From: Eutypella sp. D-1
Taxonomy: Eukaryota; Ascomycota; Sordariomycetes; Xylariales; Diatrypaceae
DNA: 64,000 bases
Direction: 5' to 3'
Assembly (NCBI GenBank): GCA_023313575.1
Contig: JAJTTP010000004.1
Span: 1,488,001-1,552,000 of the forward strand
Each line of letters begins with the position of its first letter. The stretch's first letter is position 1. The position numbers and the translations under genes were made by a program. The notes beneath the pieces were generated by a model. The model did no database searches. It saw only the letters and a list, made by a program, of their open reading frames with translations, and was not told the origin of the DNA. This document shows, one piece after another, positions 47,395 through 59,188 of the stretch.

Positions 47395-50300
47395 GGTGCG
47401 AGGGGGCGAGGGGGCTGTTGATGTGTCCCCTCATGGGTCGAGGAGATATCTTCCCACATATACGTACAAACTCAAATAGCGTGTCGAAGGAACAAAAGGT
47501 TCAAACGGGCAACGTAGTACTCTTGCAATTCGGCTGAACTTCCAATTATACTTCCGAGCTGAGCCCCGTTTGGGATATTGGGAGAAATAGCGCTACTAAT
47601 ATCAAATATCACATCTATGGAATCTCTATCAATCATCTTGCATGGCCCAGACTTCTGACTGCGTGGTCCGGGACGCTATAGATGGAACATTCTCCCGAAA
47701 AAAAGAAAGGGGTAGTCTTGCTTTGCCTTGTCTGGCTAGACGGTAACCGTGGGCCGTACTACGTACCCGGCGCGACGTCCATTGCGGACATGTCCGCATC
47801 GGGGAATATACCCTGTCGTAGCCTTTTCTATGCCGGGTACCCTTCCCTTCCCCAACGCATTATACGGCGAGGTCGAGAGGTAGGGGAGGCGAGCTTGATT
47901 GTCCATTTTTTGGTAAGCAATTTAGCGGGTTACGATCCCTGCCGAAAGCTGCGCGTAGGCGACGTATAGCCTCCCCTCGTGGCTGTTCCTCGTGGTCTAC
48001 CTACCTACCTACATTGCATGGGAGTCTGCATTTGCATGGGGCCGGACAATTTTCCGCGTCTCTTTTTCCAGCTACTACACACGCATGGGTATATGCGTTC
48101 CCCTGCCTGGTCCAAGTAACTCACTGCTTGCCTTGGCCGTAATGAATCTACAGAGGAACTGGCTGGGTCGTCTCGTTTCTTATACACCACTGCCCCCCCC
48201 CCGGTCTCATCTGAGAGGCGCAAGCCGAACATACCATCTTATGAACCGAAAAGGGGGGTTTAAAAGGAGCAATGGCTGCGAGGCTGGCTGGCTGGCGTGA
48301 TTCTTGCTTTAGGTGGTATGGTATGGGGAACGGGGGTGCCACATCAGGCCATTTGATTAGGAGCGGTCCGTTGGTTCTCCCGGGCGATAGCAAAGTAGGG
48401 GTGTTAGGTATGGTATGGTTCGTTTGGCGGTTACCTGCTTGCTTAATCACATCATAATCAAGCCTCGCCTGCGTGTCTTTTGACTACCTAGGTATATGCA
48501 TACATAGCTACGAAGCCTTCCCGCTTGCCCGCCAGTGAAAAAAAAAAAAGGGGTTGCTACGCAGGCGTTTTGCTTAATAACAGGCTGGGAGGAGTTCTTG
48601 GCCGCGCCGTGAAAGAATGCCGCGGGAACTCGAGCAGAGAAAACTAAGTAACTACCTAATGCAAACGCGAGAGACCGCTCAGTCCCCCCCCCTCATAATA
48701 ACTTTAGAGCTTCTCTTGATTCGCTATAGGCCGGCGGGCCGGGTAGCATTGCTTAAGCAATATGACGTTATAGCTGAATGCGAGTTCGAGTCGAGACCTC
48801 TCGGTCCAACCCCGCCCAATCAATGCTATTTATTCATCGTCGTCGGTGATGCCACAGAAATCATATCAGGTCACGCTTGTGGGCCCAGTAGGGGTTTTTC
48901 CCTCTCCTTTTTTTTCCCTTTTTCATTCTTTCTTTATAGTTTTTATTTCTCTCTCTCTCTTTTTGGTGATCAGACAATCATATACGAAGTCTATATAGGC
49001 TTTGCTCGTACAAGATATACGTCGGGGTCAAGTTCCGGGGGTCATCATCGTCAACTGGGAGAGGAGGCCTAGACGACAGAACGACATGGCGCTTTCTCCG
49101 AATTTTCTTCCCTTGTTTCAAGATTGACACACAAAGGTAGAAACCGGGAGGAAGCGATATCAGATTGCCTGTAGAATGTCCGTGGTGCTGTGGGAACCAG
49201 GACTCGAGGCGCCCCGGGGAAGGCATTTTTTTCACGGGCTCTGCCAAGATCTGTTGCAGCTCTGGTCTTCCTTCTGCCCCTCCCTCCTTTTCACGAGAGT
49301 GTGGTGGTTTAAACCCCGCCCGCATCCCTTTACCCACCCACCATTGCCATCGTCCGAGCCAGTAGGCGAAGGCACCTAAAAAAGGCTGGCAGGTTTGACA
49401 GATTGGCAGGGTTGACATCAGTTTGGTTTGGGGAAATGGCGCAATGGACTATAAAAGACAAGACGGGCGCCCGCAAGGCATGGCATGGACGTGGGAGGCA
49501 CCCGATGTTGGTGCTGACGGGGCCACGGGCCTGTGGTAGGTGTGTAGGTACCATACCCTGGAGACCCTGCATTTCCACAGCTTCGCTTACCACTCATCAC
49601 GCCATCCTCATTTCCCCGCCAGTTCAGCCATGCAGACTCGAAAATGAAGTCTGCGGATAGTGCTCAATGTCCATGACCGCCTATATAGGTAAATAGGTAG
49701 GAGGTATAAAGCAGGAAGTATAAAGTAGGAGGGTAGGAGGCAAAGACTCTATCTACCATGGAGTGTTAGGGTTCTTAAAAGAAGAATTTATTACTCGCGA
49801 TGTATCCCTCTCACTGCGCAGGGGCGGGGAAGGGGAAGGGGGAATCAGGAGGATACCGCCGCTAAGCATTTTGTTGGTGTGTGCCGCTGCAGCACCGACG
49901 TCATCGGCATGCCGACAGGCCGCATGTGCACGTGTTAGCGATTCCACCTAATAATAGCGTGAAGCCTGCTTCCGAGGTTGCCTTTCAAGTGATAGAGTTA
50001 AGGAAATTTCGCAGTGTTCACTTTTAAGGGTGACTCTCGTTCTTTACTCATCTCTCCCTATAGCATATTTGTCAGCTGTATAAGCGTTTACTGGTGTGTC
50101 TATTGGTGTGTATATATGTGTGTGTATGTGCAATAGAGGGGCACCTCGGGCATGTCGGCGTTGAAGAGCGAAGCAGGCCTTTCAGTCGGATCCCCTCAGC
50201 CTCTCATCCGACGGAAAAGAAAGCCCCTCCTATCCCTCCGGTCGGACCCAAGCACCGAGTCTTGCGAATTTCCTGGGATCGGCATGCCTTCCACATCCAT

Positions 50301-51907
50301 CAATCCCATCCATCTGGCCGCCCTCCTAGTCATGTACCTGTCGCATACCGCCACGGTTGCAGGGCTATCGGGAAGCCTGGCAACGTGGGAAACCTAAGTA
50401 CTCAACTACTCTAGGCGCCGTCGGGGACCCTTAAATTGCCCGCCAAGACCTATACCGCGACCGGCCCGCATGTTTTGGGGGGGTCTACTACCCTCAGCGG
50501 TCCTATTATATCCGGATTTATTTCCTCGACACTAGCCGGCCCAGTTGCAGAAGATAGGGAGTGGGGGGCAACGTGGTAGTTTGTGTTGCTCGCCATCCTC
50601 TGAAATTCAGCCATGTGTGCCTACCTAAGTAGTCTGTTCAGCTTCCAAAAGTAGGAAGACGATGTCCTTCCAGTAGCAAGAGCCCGCCGCCAATGACAGT
50701 GGACGGACAGAGTGTAGTTGAAGCCTCCCGACCAGGATATGGAAAAGCCGGTATGGGGAACTGGTCGAGGGGTCAGTCAGGAGGGGGGAATTTTGTCCGG
50801 TGGCCGAAGATCGCTTTCGTCACTTGGTAAGAGATAGGCTGATATTGGGTCCAGAAAAAGGTCTAGAGCTCATATCCAGTGACGATCTTCTCAACCTCTT
50901 CAAATACCAAGAGACCATCTGACACTAATTGTCTTGAAATGGTAAAAGACATCTTGAAAAAATTGTTCTCGGCAAGAACTGCGTGGGGAGAGGAGTCATG
51001 TTGGGGTTTCAAGGTTGTCCAGGTTCAGATATCAGGAGGATACCTCTAGATCTACCTAGGCAAAAGTCATCTATCTACCTGAGAGGTATGTGAGTTAGAG
51101 ATAGGGGCTGAAGAACCTCATGACTGGGACAACCTGTAGGTACTTAGATGCAGCTCGGTTTAAGACCACAATAATGTCATATTTCCATTTCTGGCAATCC
51201 AGAATGCTGGCATAACTATATGTACCTACCTAGGTACGGAGGCTCCCACATAACGTAGGTACCTATTTATTAGTCTGCTTGTACCTAGGCATGCTGCTAT
51301 GGACGTTATCGGAAAGAAACTGGCCAAACCCCGAAACCCCACCTGAGGGCTCTTGACATGTTCCTATGATCATAGAGCATAGACCTCCTCCTCCTCTCTA
51401 TCATACTACGAAGTACTGTATGTAACTAGCAAGCAGCGTACTAGTTCTAGGTGGGCTTACAGAGGCCGTAACTACAATTTAGGTCATTTTTTTAGAGCAA
51501 ACTCTAGAACTCATTTTTAACACCACATACCACCCACCCTGCACCCACTGAACTGACCTTGTGGACTGACCAAAACCAAAAACCAAAGATCCAAATTTCC
51601 CTGAATTAACCGTCGGCTCTCCATTATCGTAGTCGCGTTCATCAACACAAGAACCATCCATAAGCGCTTTTATTTTTTGCCCGTAATAGATTTTCGATCA
51701 CGCATTATTTTATCCTGGAAGGTTCGATTCTATTATTTCTACCAGTAGCAAGCAAATCTTAGCTGTTTGCTGAATCCAGGAAAAAGGCTTTTTCTCTAGA
51801 GCGCGCGTTTCCGTTTTCCCCCACCGCACCACGGCACCACCACCACCACCGTACTGCACTGCCCGCCCTGTACCGTACCATACCATACCCCACTAACAAC
51901 TGGCGAT
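47395..51907. other. gene-poor region
   Basis: About 4.5 kb with no supported gene. Visible are a pyrimidine-rich stretch near 48900-48962, several A or C runs (for example 48539-48549), TACCTAGGTA words near 51050-51270 and, at the right end, an ACC-repeat and TACCATACC-type stretch (about 51836-51888) just before the YPD1 start that probably lies in its promoter or 5' UTR. Short open frames at 50094-50414 have no recognisable motif. Confidence 0.5.
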
Positions 51908-52394
51908 ATGGCGGCTAACGATCAGGTGAGCCAAAGTGCAAAACAACACAAGAGAACAAAAGAGCGCATCTCTTTTTTCATGTTCTCTTTTGCTGTTTTT
52001 GTTTTTATTTATTTTCTACTTATTTGCTTGCATGTTATGAGGGGGTGGAAAGGGGAAGGGAAGGGAAGGGAGGGGAGTAATAAGACTGACTGTACTGTGT
52101 GCTGTTCACTGACTTGGCACAAAAGAACGATGACGGCCACGAGACAAATGGAAACTTGCCCGACTTGGGAGATGCCATCGATACTGTAACTTTCGGCCAG
52201 ATCCTGGAGATGGACGAGAGCGAGGACGACCGCGACTTTAGCTCGTCTATTGTCTTTGGCTTCTTTGAGCAGGCTGAAGAAACTTTTACGAAAATGGATG
52301 AAGCCCTGTAAGTGTGCTATTCATCTCGAGGGAAGGTAGAAACCAAAAAAAAAAAAAACCCCCCGAAAAAACAATCGCGAAAGCAACCTCCGAC

Positions 52395-52440
<46 letters not shown>

Positions 52441-52831
52441 GGTTATATCTTCTCTCGGTCACCACTTTGTCGAACGCTCTCTTGCCTGAAAATGCGAACA
52501 CGGAAAAATGAAATACTCTCGTGCTCTCTTGTTGGTGAGATGAGGCAAGAGACTAACCCGTCGCCTCGCGCTTCCTAGGGAGTCCAAAAACCTCGACGAG
52601 CTGTATCGGCTCGGCCACTTCCTGAAGGGTTCGTCGGCGACGCTCGGTCTGACCAAGGTCAAGGATAGCTGTGAGAAGATCCAGCGATACGGCAAGAAGG
52701 AGAACATCGACGGCACGCCACAGACAGACGAGGAGCTATGCCTGTCGCGCATCACGGAAACCCTTAAGACGGTCAAAACGGAGTATGCCGACGTTGAAAA
52801 GACGCTCAAGGAATTTTTTAATGCGACGTAG
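51908..52831 (+). CDS. ypd1: Ypd1 histidine phosphotransfer protein
   Basis: Exons 51908-51925, 52126-52307 and 52579-52831 encode 150 aa, the usual fungal Ypd1 size. Ypd1 relays phosphate from hybrid histidine kinases to the response regulators Ssk1 and Skn7, and so controls the HOG osmostress pathway. The HPt motif is GHFLKGSSATLGL; the phosphorylated His is residue 80. The upstream segment TFGQILEMDE and helix SSIVFGFFEQAEETF are typical of the family. Exon 1 is only 18 nt (MAANDQ) before a GTGAGC donor. Intron 2 (271 nt, donor GTAAGT, acceptor CTAG) holds an A-rich run, then 44 consecutive T (52396-52439). Intron 1 (200 nt) has several GGGAAGGGAAGGG-type G runs. All exon phases agree. Confidence 0.95.
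52396..52439. repeat. T44 homopolymer in YPD1 intron 2
   Basis: Forty-four consecutive T on the coding strand, about 140 nt before the acceptor and preceded by an A/C-rich stretch at 52345-52370. This length is a common slippage and assembly-error site. Confidence 0.9.
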
Positions 52832-54983
52832 AAGGGCTGGGGGGGTTGGCTTACCTCTCCTCGGGTTGCCTAAAGAACAGGTTGCCTAGGGAGGAGAACC
52901 GAAGGAGGGCGGGGGAGGCTGCTGCTTCGACGGGTTATGACGAGGCCTGCATGTAGCCGGCAGCCGTCTACCGAGATGAACGCACATGGCCCTCTGCTCG
53001 AATTACTGGTCCGGCAAGGGTCCAGGGGGTTCGTGCCGAGCATTATGAGAAATGACGGATGCCCGACGACGACCTATCCAACCGGGAGGGGGAAAGAAGA
53101 AAAAAATGAGAAAAAATAGGGGGAGGCTAGAGCATTACGATTGATCCAGCATTACCCTTGAAGCACGATATATACCCGCATTCGCATCCTCTTCCATTAC
53201 CAGGTTTATGTATGACTTGTTGGCTCTTTTTACGATGATGATGGTTTCACAAGAAGGATGGCGGCACCTCCCTCCCCTCCCCTTTTTTATACTACAGAGA
53301 TCGATTGTTCGTGGCAAAAGCAGTCCACCCACATATACATTGACCACTACTACCACACATACTTCTTAAGAGTGTTGAGGACATTTTCTTGTTTTTCTGT
53401 GCCCCTGGGGAGAGCGATGTGTTATTTTACCCTTGATGACTGACCTACTTGCCAATCTTGTCCCTCGTCATTGCGATTTTGATCGATCCCTACCAGTATC
53501 ATTCAGTAGGAGGCATGGGGGTTTTCCTCACACATTTCACACACTTCATACTACTGCAGACCACACCATACCTTACACATACGCATGTAGATACTGCACC
53601 ACAATCCGAAAAGAATTCCCAAAGCCCCGTGTATGCAACCAAATTGCTGGCCACAAGCACCACCCTCCGACCGACCGCCCGGCCGGATGGTGGCACGGAG
53701 CCGACTGCCCCCTTAACTTGTTAGTGACGACATCAGTCTGAACCTCGTCTCCCTACGTCATACCGAAGCTTATTTACATATTGTAACCCCCGAGATGTCT
53801 CTCTTTGCTTGTTGGCTTTACCCGACCGGCCACTCTTACCTAGATCTTTCAAGGTTGACTGTCTTCTCTCCTGGAGACCAACTTACATGCCTACATGCCT
53901 ACATGCCTACAGGAAGGATCTCTGGGTAAGCTGAAGAACCAGCAGCTTTGGATATCCTCAGGACCACTAGAGCAACTCGACCCCCCATGACAACATCCCA
54001 CTTCCCGTTCCATTGATAAGATCCCGTAAGAGACATTTTGTGACCGATTTTATAAATTTAGCTAACAAGTTAACAAGCCCCTAGCTCCTTCATTCCTTAT
54101 CAATAGCCATGTGTAGCTTCATGTCTTGGGTTTTCTTAATTTTTTTCCTGACAGCCTTATCCCTGTGAAAGCTCGGTTGCCCTTCCCCGCTAGCCCCCTC
54201 TCTTGCATCCCGGCTTCATCCCCGCCTCTTTTTTTCGTGCTTGGGATAGTCCTGGATGAGGGGTTGGCCAAGACTCAGAGGGGGCCTTGGGGGGAAAGGG
54301 GCGGGAGCTGCCCTAGCACATCATCATGTACGTACCTACCTAAGTACCTAGACATAGAAGTATCAGGTACCCCTAGAGCTAACCTGCAAGGACTTGCCTA
54401 GCATGTACATACTTGTATGTAACCCGTATAGTTATTCAGAGACCGAATCATCTTCACATGCCTAGTGATCTAAGACGGAGTAGCTAGACAGAAGCAATAC
54501 AGTCTCGAGAAAGCACCAGGAACCGCTTTGCGATGACCCAGGCACCGGTATTCAGGTAAGGTTTAGAGGCGGGTATGGGCCTCCGCGGTATGACGGAGGT
54601 ACCCGGGCACAAGTATACAGCTCGATAGGCTCCACTTTGAACCCGCCCCTACGTCTCGTCATACCGTAGAGTAACCTTTTTTCTCCTTTTCCCCCTTTCA
54701 AAAAAAAAAAACCAAAAAAAAAACCCAAAAAAAAACAGCGAGGGTTTCCTAGAAACCAGCCACCCTCAAGCCGCTATACCGCATTGAGTCCGTCAATAGA
54801 CAGATCTACCGGCATTTCTATAGGTATTATATAAGGCTTGCACACCGACGGCCTGGAGGGGGCCCCGAACACCAATTCCCCGTCCCGTCCCCTTGCATTC
54901 CTCCATCCCGGATACACCACCCCGTCCCGACCGCTCCGACCACCGCACGCACTAGCTAGGAGGTGCCAGGACCGGCGGCGACA
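52832..54983. other. intergenic region
   Basis: No supported gene. Three exact tandem copies of ACATGCCT lie at 53885-53908, A-rich tracts lie at 54701-54738, and TACCTAAGTACCTAG words lie near 54330. Open frames on both strands lack family motifs. Confidence 0.5.
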
Positions 54984-55895
54984 ATGCCTCCGCGTCCGTC
55001 GCCGACGCACTTCCTGTGCATACCACTAGTGACGGGGGCGTCGCGGCCCCAGCTCGCCGCGAGCCTGGGGTCCTTCCGCGCCGACGTCTCCGCGCCCCCC
55101 GAGGCCGGCGGCTTCGGCATTCCTGAGACGGCCGTCCGCCCCGTCGGCACCATTCACCTGACCCTCGGTGTCATGAGCTTTCCCCCCGGCAACGGAGGCG
55201 GCAGTGGCAGTAGTGGTGGGAACGGAGCGACAGGCCCGGGCCTCGAGGCCGCTGTCTCCCTCCTTAAGACCCTGGTCCCGAGGCAGATCTTGGCTAGTAT
55301 TCGGAGCGGCGAGGCTCGTGGCGCCGATTCTACCACTGCTGCTGTTGCTGCGACCCCCGCTACAGCGAATGCCAGCCCGTTGACGGCGGGCGAAGAATCG
55401 CAGACAGCCGCGTCAGCGGAGACTATTCGTCCGCCACCGCTGCTGTCGGTGACGTTACGGGGTCTGCACTCAATGCAGCCGGCGTCGCGGGCGACGGTGC
55501 TCTACGCGGCACCCGCGGACGACAACGGGCAGGGCACGACGACGACAACAACGCTGCAGGCGTTCTGCGAGAAGCTGCGGGCCGCGTTTCAGGAGGCCGG
55601 GCTGATGGTATCGGAGGAGGAGCGGGACGCCCGGCCCTTGCTCCTACACGCGACGGTACTGAATACGATCTACGTCAAGGGCGGCGGGAAGGGAAAAGGG
55701 GGGAAAGGGGGCGGCGGCAGGAGACGGGAGAAGCTCACTGTCGATGCGCGTCCCATATTGGACCGCTACGACGATTTCGTCTGGATGCGCGACGTGCCCC
55801 TTGAGAAGATCGCTATCTGTCGGATGGGCGCCAAGAAGGTCGGCGATGATGGCGATGAGGCATACGAGGTCGAGGCGGAGATCAACCTCGCTTGA
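54984..55895 (+). CDS. AKAP7/ASCC1-like 2H phosphoesterase domain protein
   Basis: Single exon, 303 aa. It resembles the AKAP7 NLS-type domain, a member of the 2H (2',5' RNA ligase-like) phosphoesterase superfamily also present in ASCC1. Evidence is PTHFLCIPL near the start, RPVGTIHLTLGVMSF with the first catalytic-type H-x-T at residue 58, and LLLHATVLNTIYVK with the second H-x-T at 222. The C-terminal EKIAICRMGAKK is also typical. Two-His phosphoesterases act on cyclic phosphates or 2'-5' bonds in RNA; the substrate here is unknown. Low-complexity Ala/Thr and Gly/Lys inserts (around residues 75-150 and 232-250) are added between the two halves. The ATG at 54984 is used because the seven codons before it contain no ATG. 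Confidence 0.82.
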   Translation: MPPRPSPTHFLCIPLVTGASRPQLAASLGSFRADVSAPPEAGGFGIPETAVRPVGTIHLTLGVMSFPPGNGGGSGSSGGNGATGPGLEAAVSLLKTLVPRQILASIRSGEARGADSTTAAVAATPATANASPLTAGEESQTAASAETIRPPPLLSVTLRGLHSMQPASRATVLYAAPADDNGQGTTTTTTLQAFCEKLRAAFQEAGLMVSEEERDARPLLLHATVLNTIYVKGGGKGKGGKGGGGRRREKLTVDARPILDRYDDFVWMRDVPLEKIAICRMGAKKVGDDGDEAYEVEAEINLA

Positions 55896-56141
55896 ATCTG
55901 CCGAGGTACCTCCTCTTGGCCGTTGTTTATCCGCTAGGGGATTTCGGAGGGCTTGCTGAGTCTCCAGTCGCATCGGTCGCCCCTGAGTACACTGAGTTCA
56001 CAGTTGCCACTTTCCTATATCACTAAGCGCTGTTTTGAGACATGGGAGATATTTTACTAAACAACTACTTCGTAGGGATTCAACGCCGACAGGCCGGGGG
56101 GCCTATGTATGTGCTCCATTTATCTCAGCGAACAATTGTAT

Positions 56142-56996
56142 TCATGTAATTGAATTTACCTGGGCCCTTTCTGCCAATGTCGCCATTTTGCGATGTAAGC
56201 TGCTGTAGCTCTCACAAATCCCCAGCGCAGATAACACGTCAATAACATCCCGCGACACCCCCGAAGACATCAAAAAGAGGCCTAGTCGATTGGACAGAAA
56301 GCCACTGGACAGAGCGACTACCCGAGTCATAATAGCGAGGATAGCGTAAAACCCTTTAAAAGGATCGACTTTGGTGGTCTTATACGAAGGTTGAGAGCTT
56401 CTAGAGTTCTTCACGACCTCTGTAAGTAAACGGGACCAGGCAGGGGCTTTGCTTTGAATCGTATCTTCCGCTTGGGCCAGCGTAGTTTTAAAGTTGTCGG
56501 GGTCGAGCTGTGGGCTTTCTGAAGCCGTTCGGAACCCGGGTTGACCAGCGAGGGTGGCCAGTTCCTTTTGTAGCAATTTGTGATATTTTTTCTGCCTGGA
56601 GTCCTCAGCAGATTCCAGGGCAAGGAAATCTCGCCAAGAATCGCTCGCAGAAAGCCGCTGTGCTATTCTCTCTTCCTGGAGTACCGCGATCAAGCGGTTC
56701 ACGCGGTTCGTAGAAGCTTGCGGGCCCGAATCCTCACACAAGATCCAGCCGCGAAGAAAGTTCTCAAAGGATAAATGACTTCTTCTGTGATTGGTCCAGT
56801 ATTCCATGGTTCTAGCACGGGCTTGAATCTCAACCCGTGTGGCGGTATGGAACGCGGTAAATTCGCTCTCATCGTGGACGGAGAGGGGAGAAGACGGCGG
56901 GTCGTCGTCAAAAAGCAACTGGTGAGGAGCTTCAGATGCATTGGGGGTTGCCATAGTGTCCTGGTCAGGGCCAGAATGGTCTGCGTGATCTGCCAT
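56142..56996 (-). pseudogene. fragment resembling the N-terminal region of DUF6589-type proteins
   Basis: Open frame of 284 codons starting MADHADHSGPDQDTM. The C-terminal part (ILAIMTRVVALSSGFLSNRLGLFLMSSGVSRDVIDVLSALGICESYSSLH) resembles the part before the DUF6589 domain in large, multicopy fungal proteins, where a similar GVxxxVxxxLxxLGxxxSY pattern occurs. Those proteins are usually much longer and often lie in repeat-rich regions. Here the frame ends right after a possible donor (GTAAAT), and nothing resembling the missing domain follows on the minus strand, so I regard it as truncated. A small independent gene is possible. Function is unknown. Confidence 0.45.
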
Positions 56997-57666
56997 CGCG
57001 TATATTGTAGAGCAAAATGGTATGAACAGGGGTAACTAGAGCTCTAACTACCTACATTAAATATTCAAAACAATCTCTTATACGCCGATGTCCTCTGATT
57101 AGCTGTGTATTTGAAAACGCGTTACGGAGTAAAAGGAGTACATATAGGTATGTAGTACATAGAATGGAGCGTAAGTGGCCTGAGCTCGCGAGGTAAGTGC
57201 CTAAATTTAGTTAACTACAGATACCTACTTAAGCATGGATGTAAATAGTAAAAGTAGCTGGAGGAAACGCCAAGAATACTACGCAGCCAGGCACCCCAAT
57301 AGCCAATAGTTAGCGATGCAACTCACCGTGCCTGGGCGTATTTCAAACGCTACGGCGACGTTTCTAGCGGTAACGCCAAGTAGCGTCATCCTCTCCCCCA
57401 ACTCCCCTCCAGAACACGAGGCTCGGAGACTACTTACTTCTACTTACTAGGCAACAATGAGATCGCAAGGCATGATACAGTCTTCGTAGAACTAACTACC
57501 TAGGTATTCTAGAGGGCGCACGGAGAGATAATTCGGCTGGAACGATGCGTCGTCTGCTTGCCGCATCTGTGTATACGACTGCACCTCCGCATCATCATCA
57601 TCCACTTAGACGCCAGGGCCACCACCCCCCTCCCTTCTTGATCTGCATACGACGACGACGACCACG

Positions 57667-59188
57667 ATGACTACCCCCGACAAACGTCGCAGTGGCTCGC
57701 ACGCCGTCCGCTCTTCGGCCACGTCGCGTAATAGCAGCGTAATTGCACCCCCTCCGCGCGCCCAGCTCACCGGCTCCACAACATCTTCGACGTCGGCCGG
57801 CCAGGAGGTGGAGGGCGCGCACGAGACTGGGATCGTCAGCTCTTCCTCGAGCAACAACAAGGATGGGGGCGGAGCGTCCAGGTCCTCGTCCAGAGGGGCT
57901 GGCGGCGGCAGCGGCAGCAGCAGCAGTTCCAGGGGGAAGGAGGCCGCGCTGCAGTCGCAGCTGAAGGAGAAGGACGAGCGGATCGCGGGGCTAGAGCGGG
58001 AGCTGACGGTGATGGAGACCGAATTCACGCGGGAGCTGGACCGGCTATCGCTAAACGAGAGCGAGACGGCGAGCTTTTGGCAACGGCGGCACTCGGCGCT
58101 GAACCAGCAATATCTACGCACCGACACGGAGCTGCGGCTGCTGCGCGCCGAGGCCGACGTCCGCGATGCTGAGCGTCGCGAGCTCCTCGACGCCCTCGAC
58201 GCCCTCCGCCGCGACCTGCGCGCCCGCGACGACGAGCTCGCCGAGCTCCGCCGCCACCTCAGCGGCATGAAACAGTGGGTTAGCGCCAGCACCCGCGCCG
58301 ACCAACAGGCCTCCGACGAGGAGTTCGCCGACGCCGCTGCCAAGCTCGGCAACAGCCTCCAAAACTGGGTCATCATGCACTTCCGAAAGGCGAAGCTGGG
58401 TAGGAACTGATAGCCTATTTCATCTACGAGATATACGTGTCTCGAGCTAATCACTCGACGTAGATTTCTCCAGCTCGGAATCGTCCGTCCTCGACGAACT
58501 CGAACAGCTCGTCCCCATGTACGAGGAAATCGAGCCGCAAGCAAAGTTGCATCTGCTGCAGTCCATCGTGTCCAGCATATTGGTCGAGATGGTCTTCGAC
58601 CGGTACTTCGTCGGACTTCCCGATGAACGGTCCAAGCAGCTCCGCGACACAGAGGAGTTCCTAGCATCCGTCGGTACGTTGCCACCAGCACCACAGTTTT
58701 TGAGATGAAGTATCTTACGGGGGAGCGCAGGCTCAACCGAGGCCGTGAACCAATGGCGCGCGACGACGTTGACGCTCCTACGGAAAGAGGCACCGGCTAG
58801 GCTGCAGGAGGAGACCACGGCTGTCGTGAACAATGTCGTGTCGAGGGTGAACCGCATCTTGGATGCCATCACTGATTCCAGCCCGACGGACGCACGAGAT
58901 CAGGCACTGCGCGCCCTGGTCAGCAACTCCGTCGAGCTAGCGCGGCTCCTCGTCGTGCAGAGGGCCGTGTTTAAGGTAACCATGCCCAGGGTCCTGCCCC
59001 ACCAGAGGATCGTGTTCGAGGCATCGTTCATGGAGGACATCGGCGGCGAGGAGGAGGAGCGCCTGGCGGCCTGCGAGATATGCTGCGTGACCTTCCCCGG
59101 CATCACCAAGTTCGGGGACGAGAACGGCGGCCACCCGCAATTTCGAAACATCATAGCGAAGGCTAAGGTCCTCTGTAGCCCGGAGTGA
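57667..59188 (+). CDS. coiled-coil protein, conserved, unknown function
   Basis: Three exons, 57667-58399, 58464-58673 and 58731-59188, encode 466 aa; introns are 64 and 57 nt and phases agree. The first 100 residues are Ser/Gly-rich and disordered. A long coiled coil follows (about 100-205: KEKDERIAGLERELTVME, LRRDLRARDDELAELRRHL). The conserved NWVIMHFRKAKL block bridges the first junction to DFSSSESSVLDEL. The C-terminal half is helical and includes STEAVNQWRATTLTLL, MPRVLPHQRIVFEASFMEDIGG and a CEICCVTFPGITKFGD segment with clustered Cys. I recognise the pattern as one seen in filamentous fungi but cannot name a function. No TM segment or signal peptide. Strong GC bias produces a 395-codon antisense frame that is not a gene. 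Confidence 0.8.

Noticed and set aside
51725..51740. GGTTCGATTC, like a tRNA B box
   Set aside because: No A box or cloverleaf can be formed upstream.
57606..58793. 395-codon minus-strand open frame
   Set aside because: It lies antisense to the coiled-coil gene, is Ser/Arg-rich, crosses its intron and comes from GC-biased codons.
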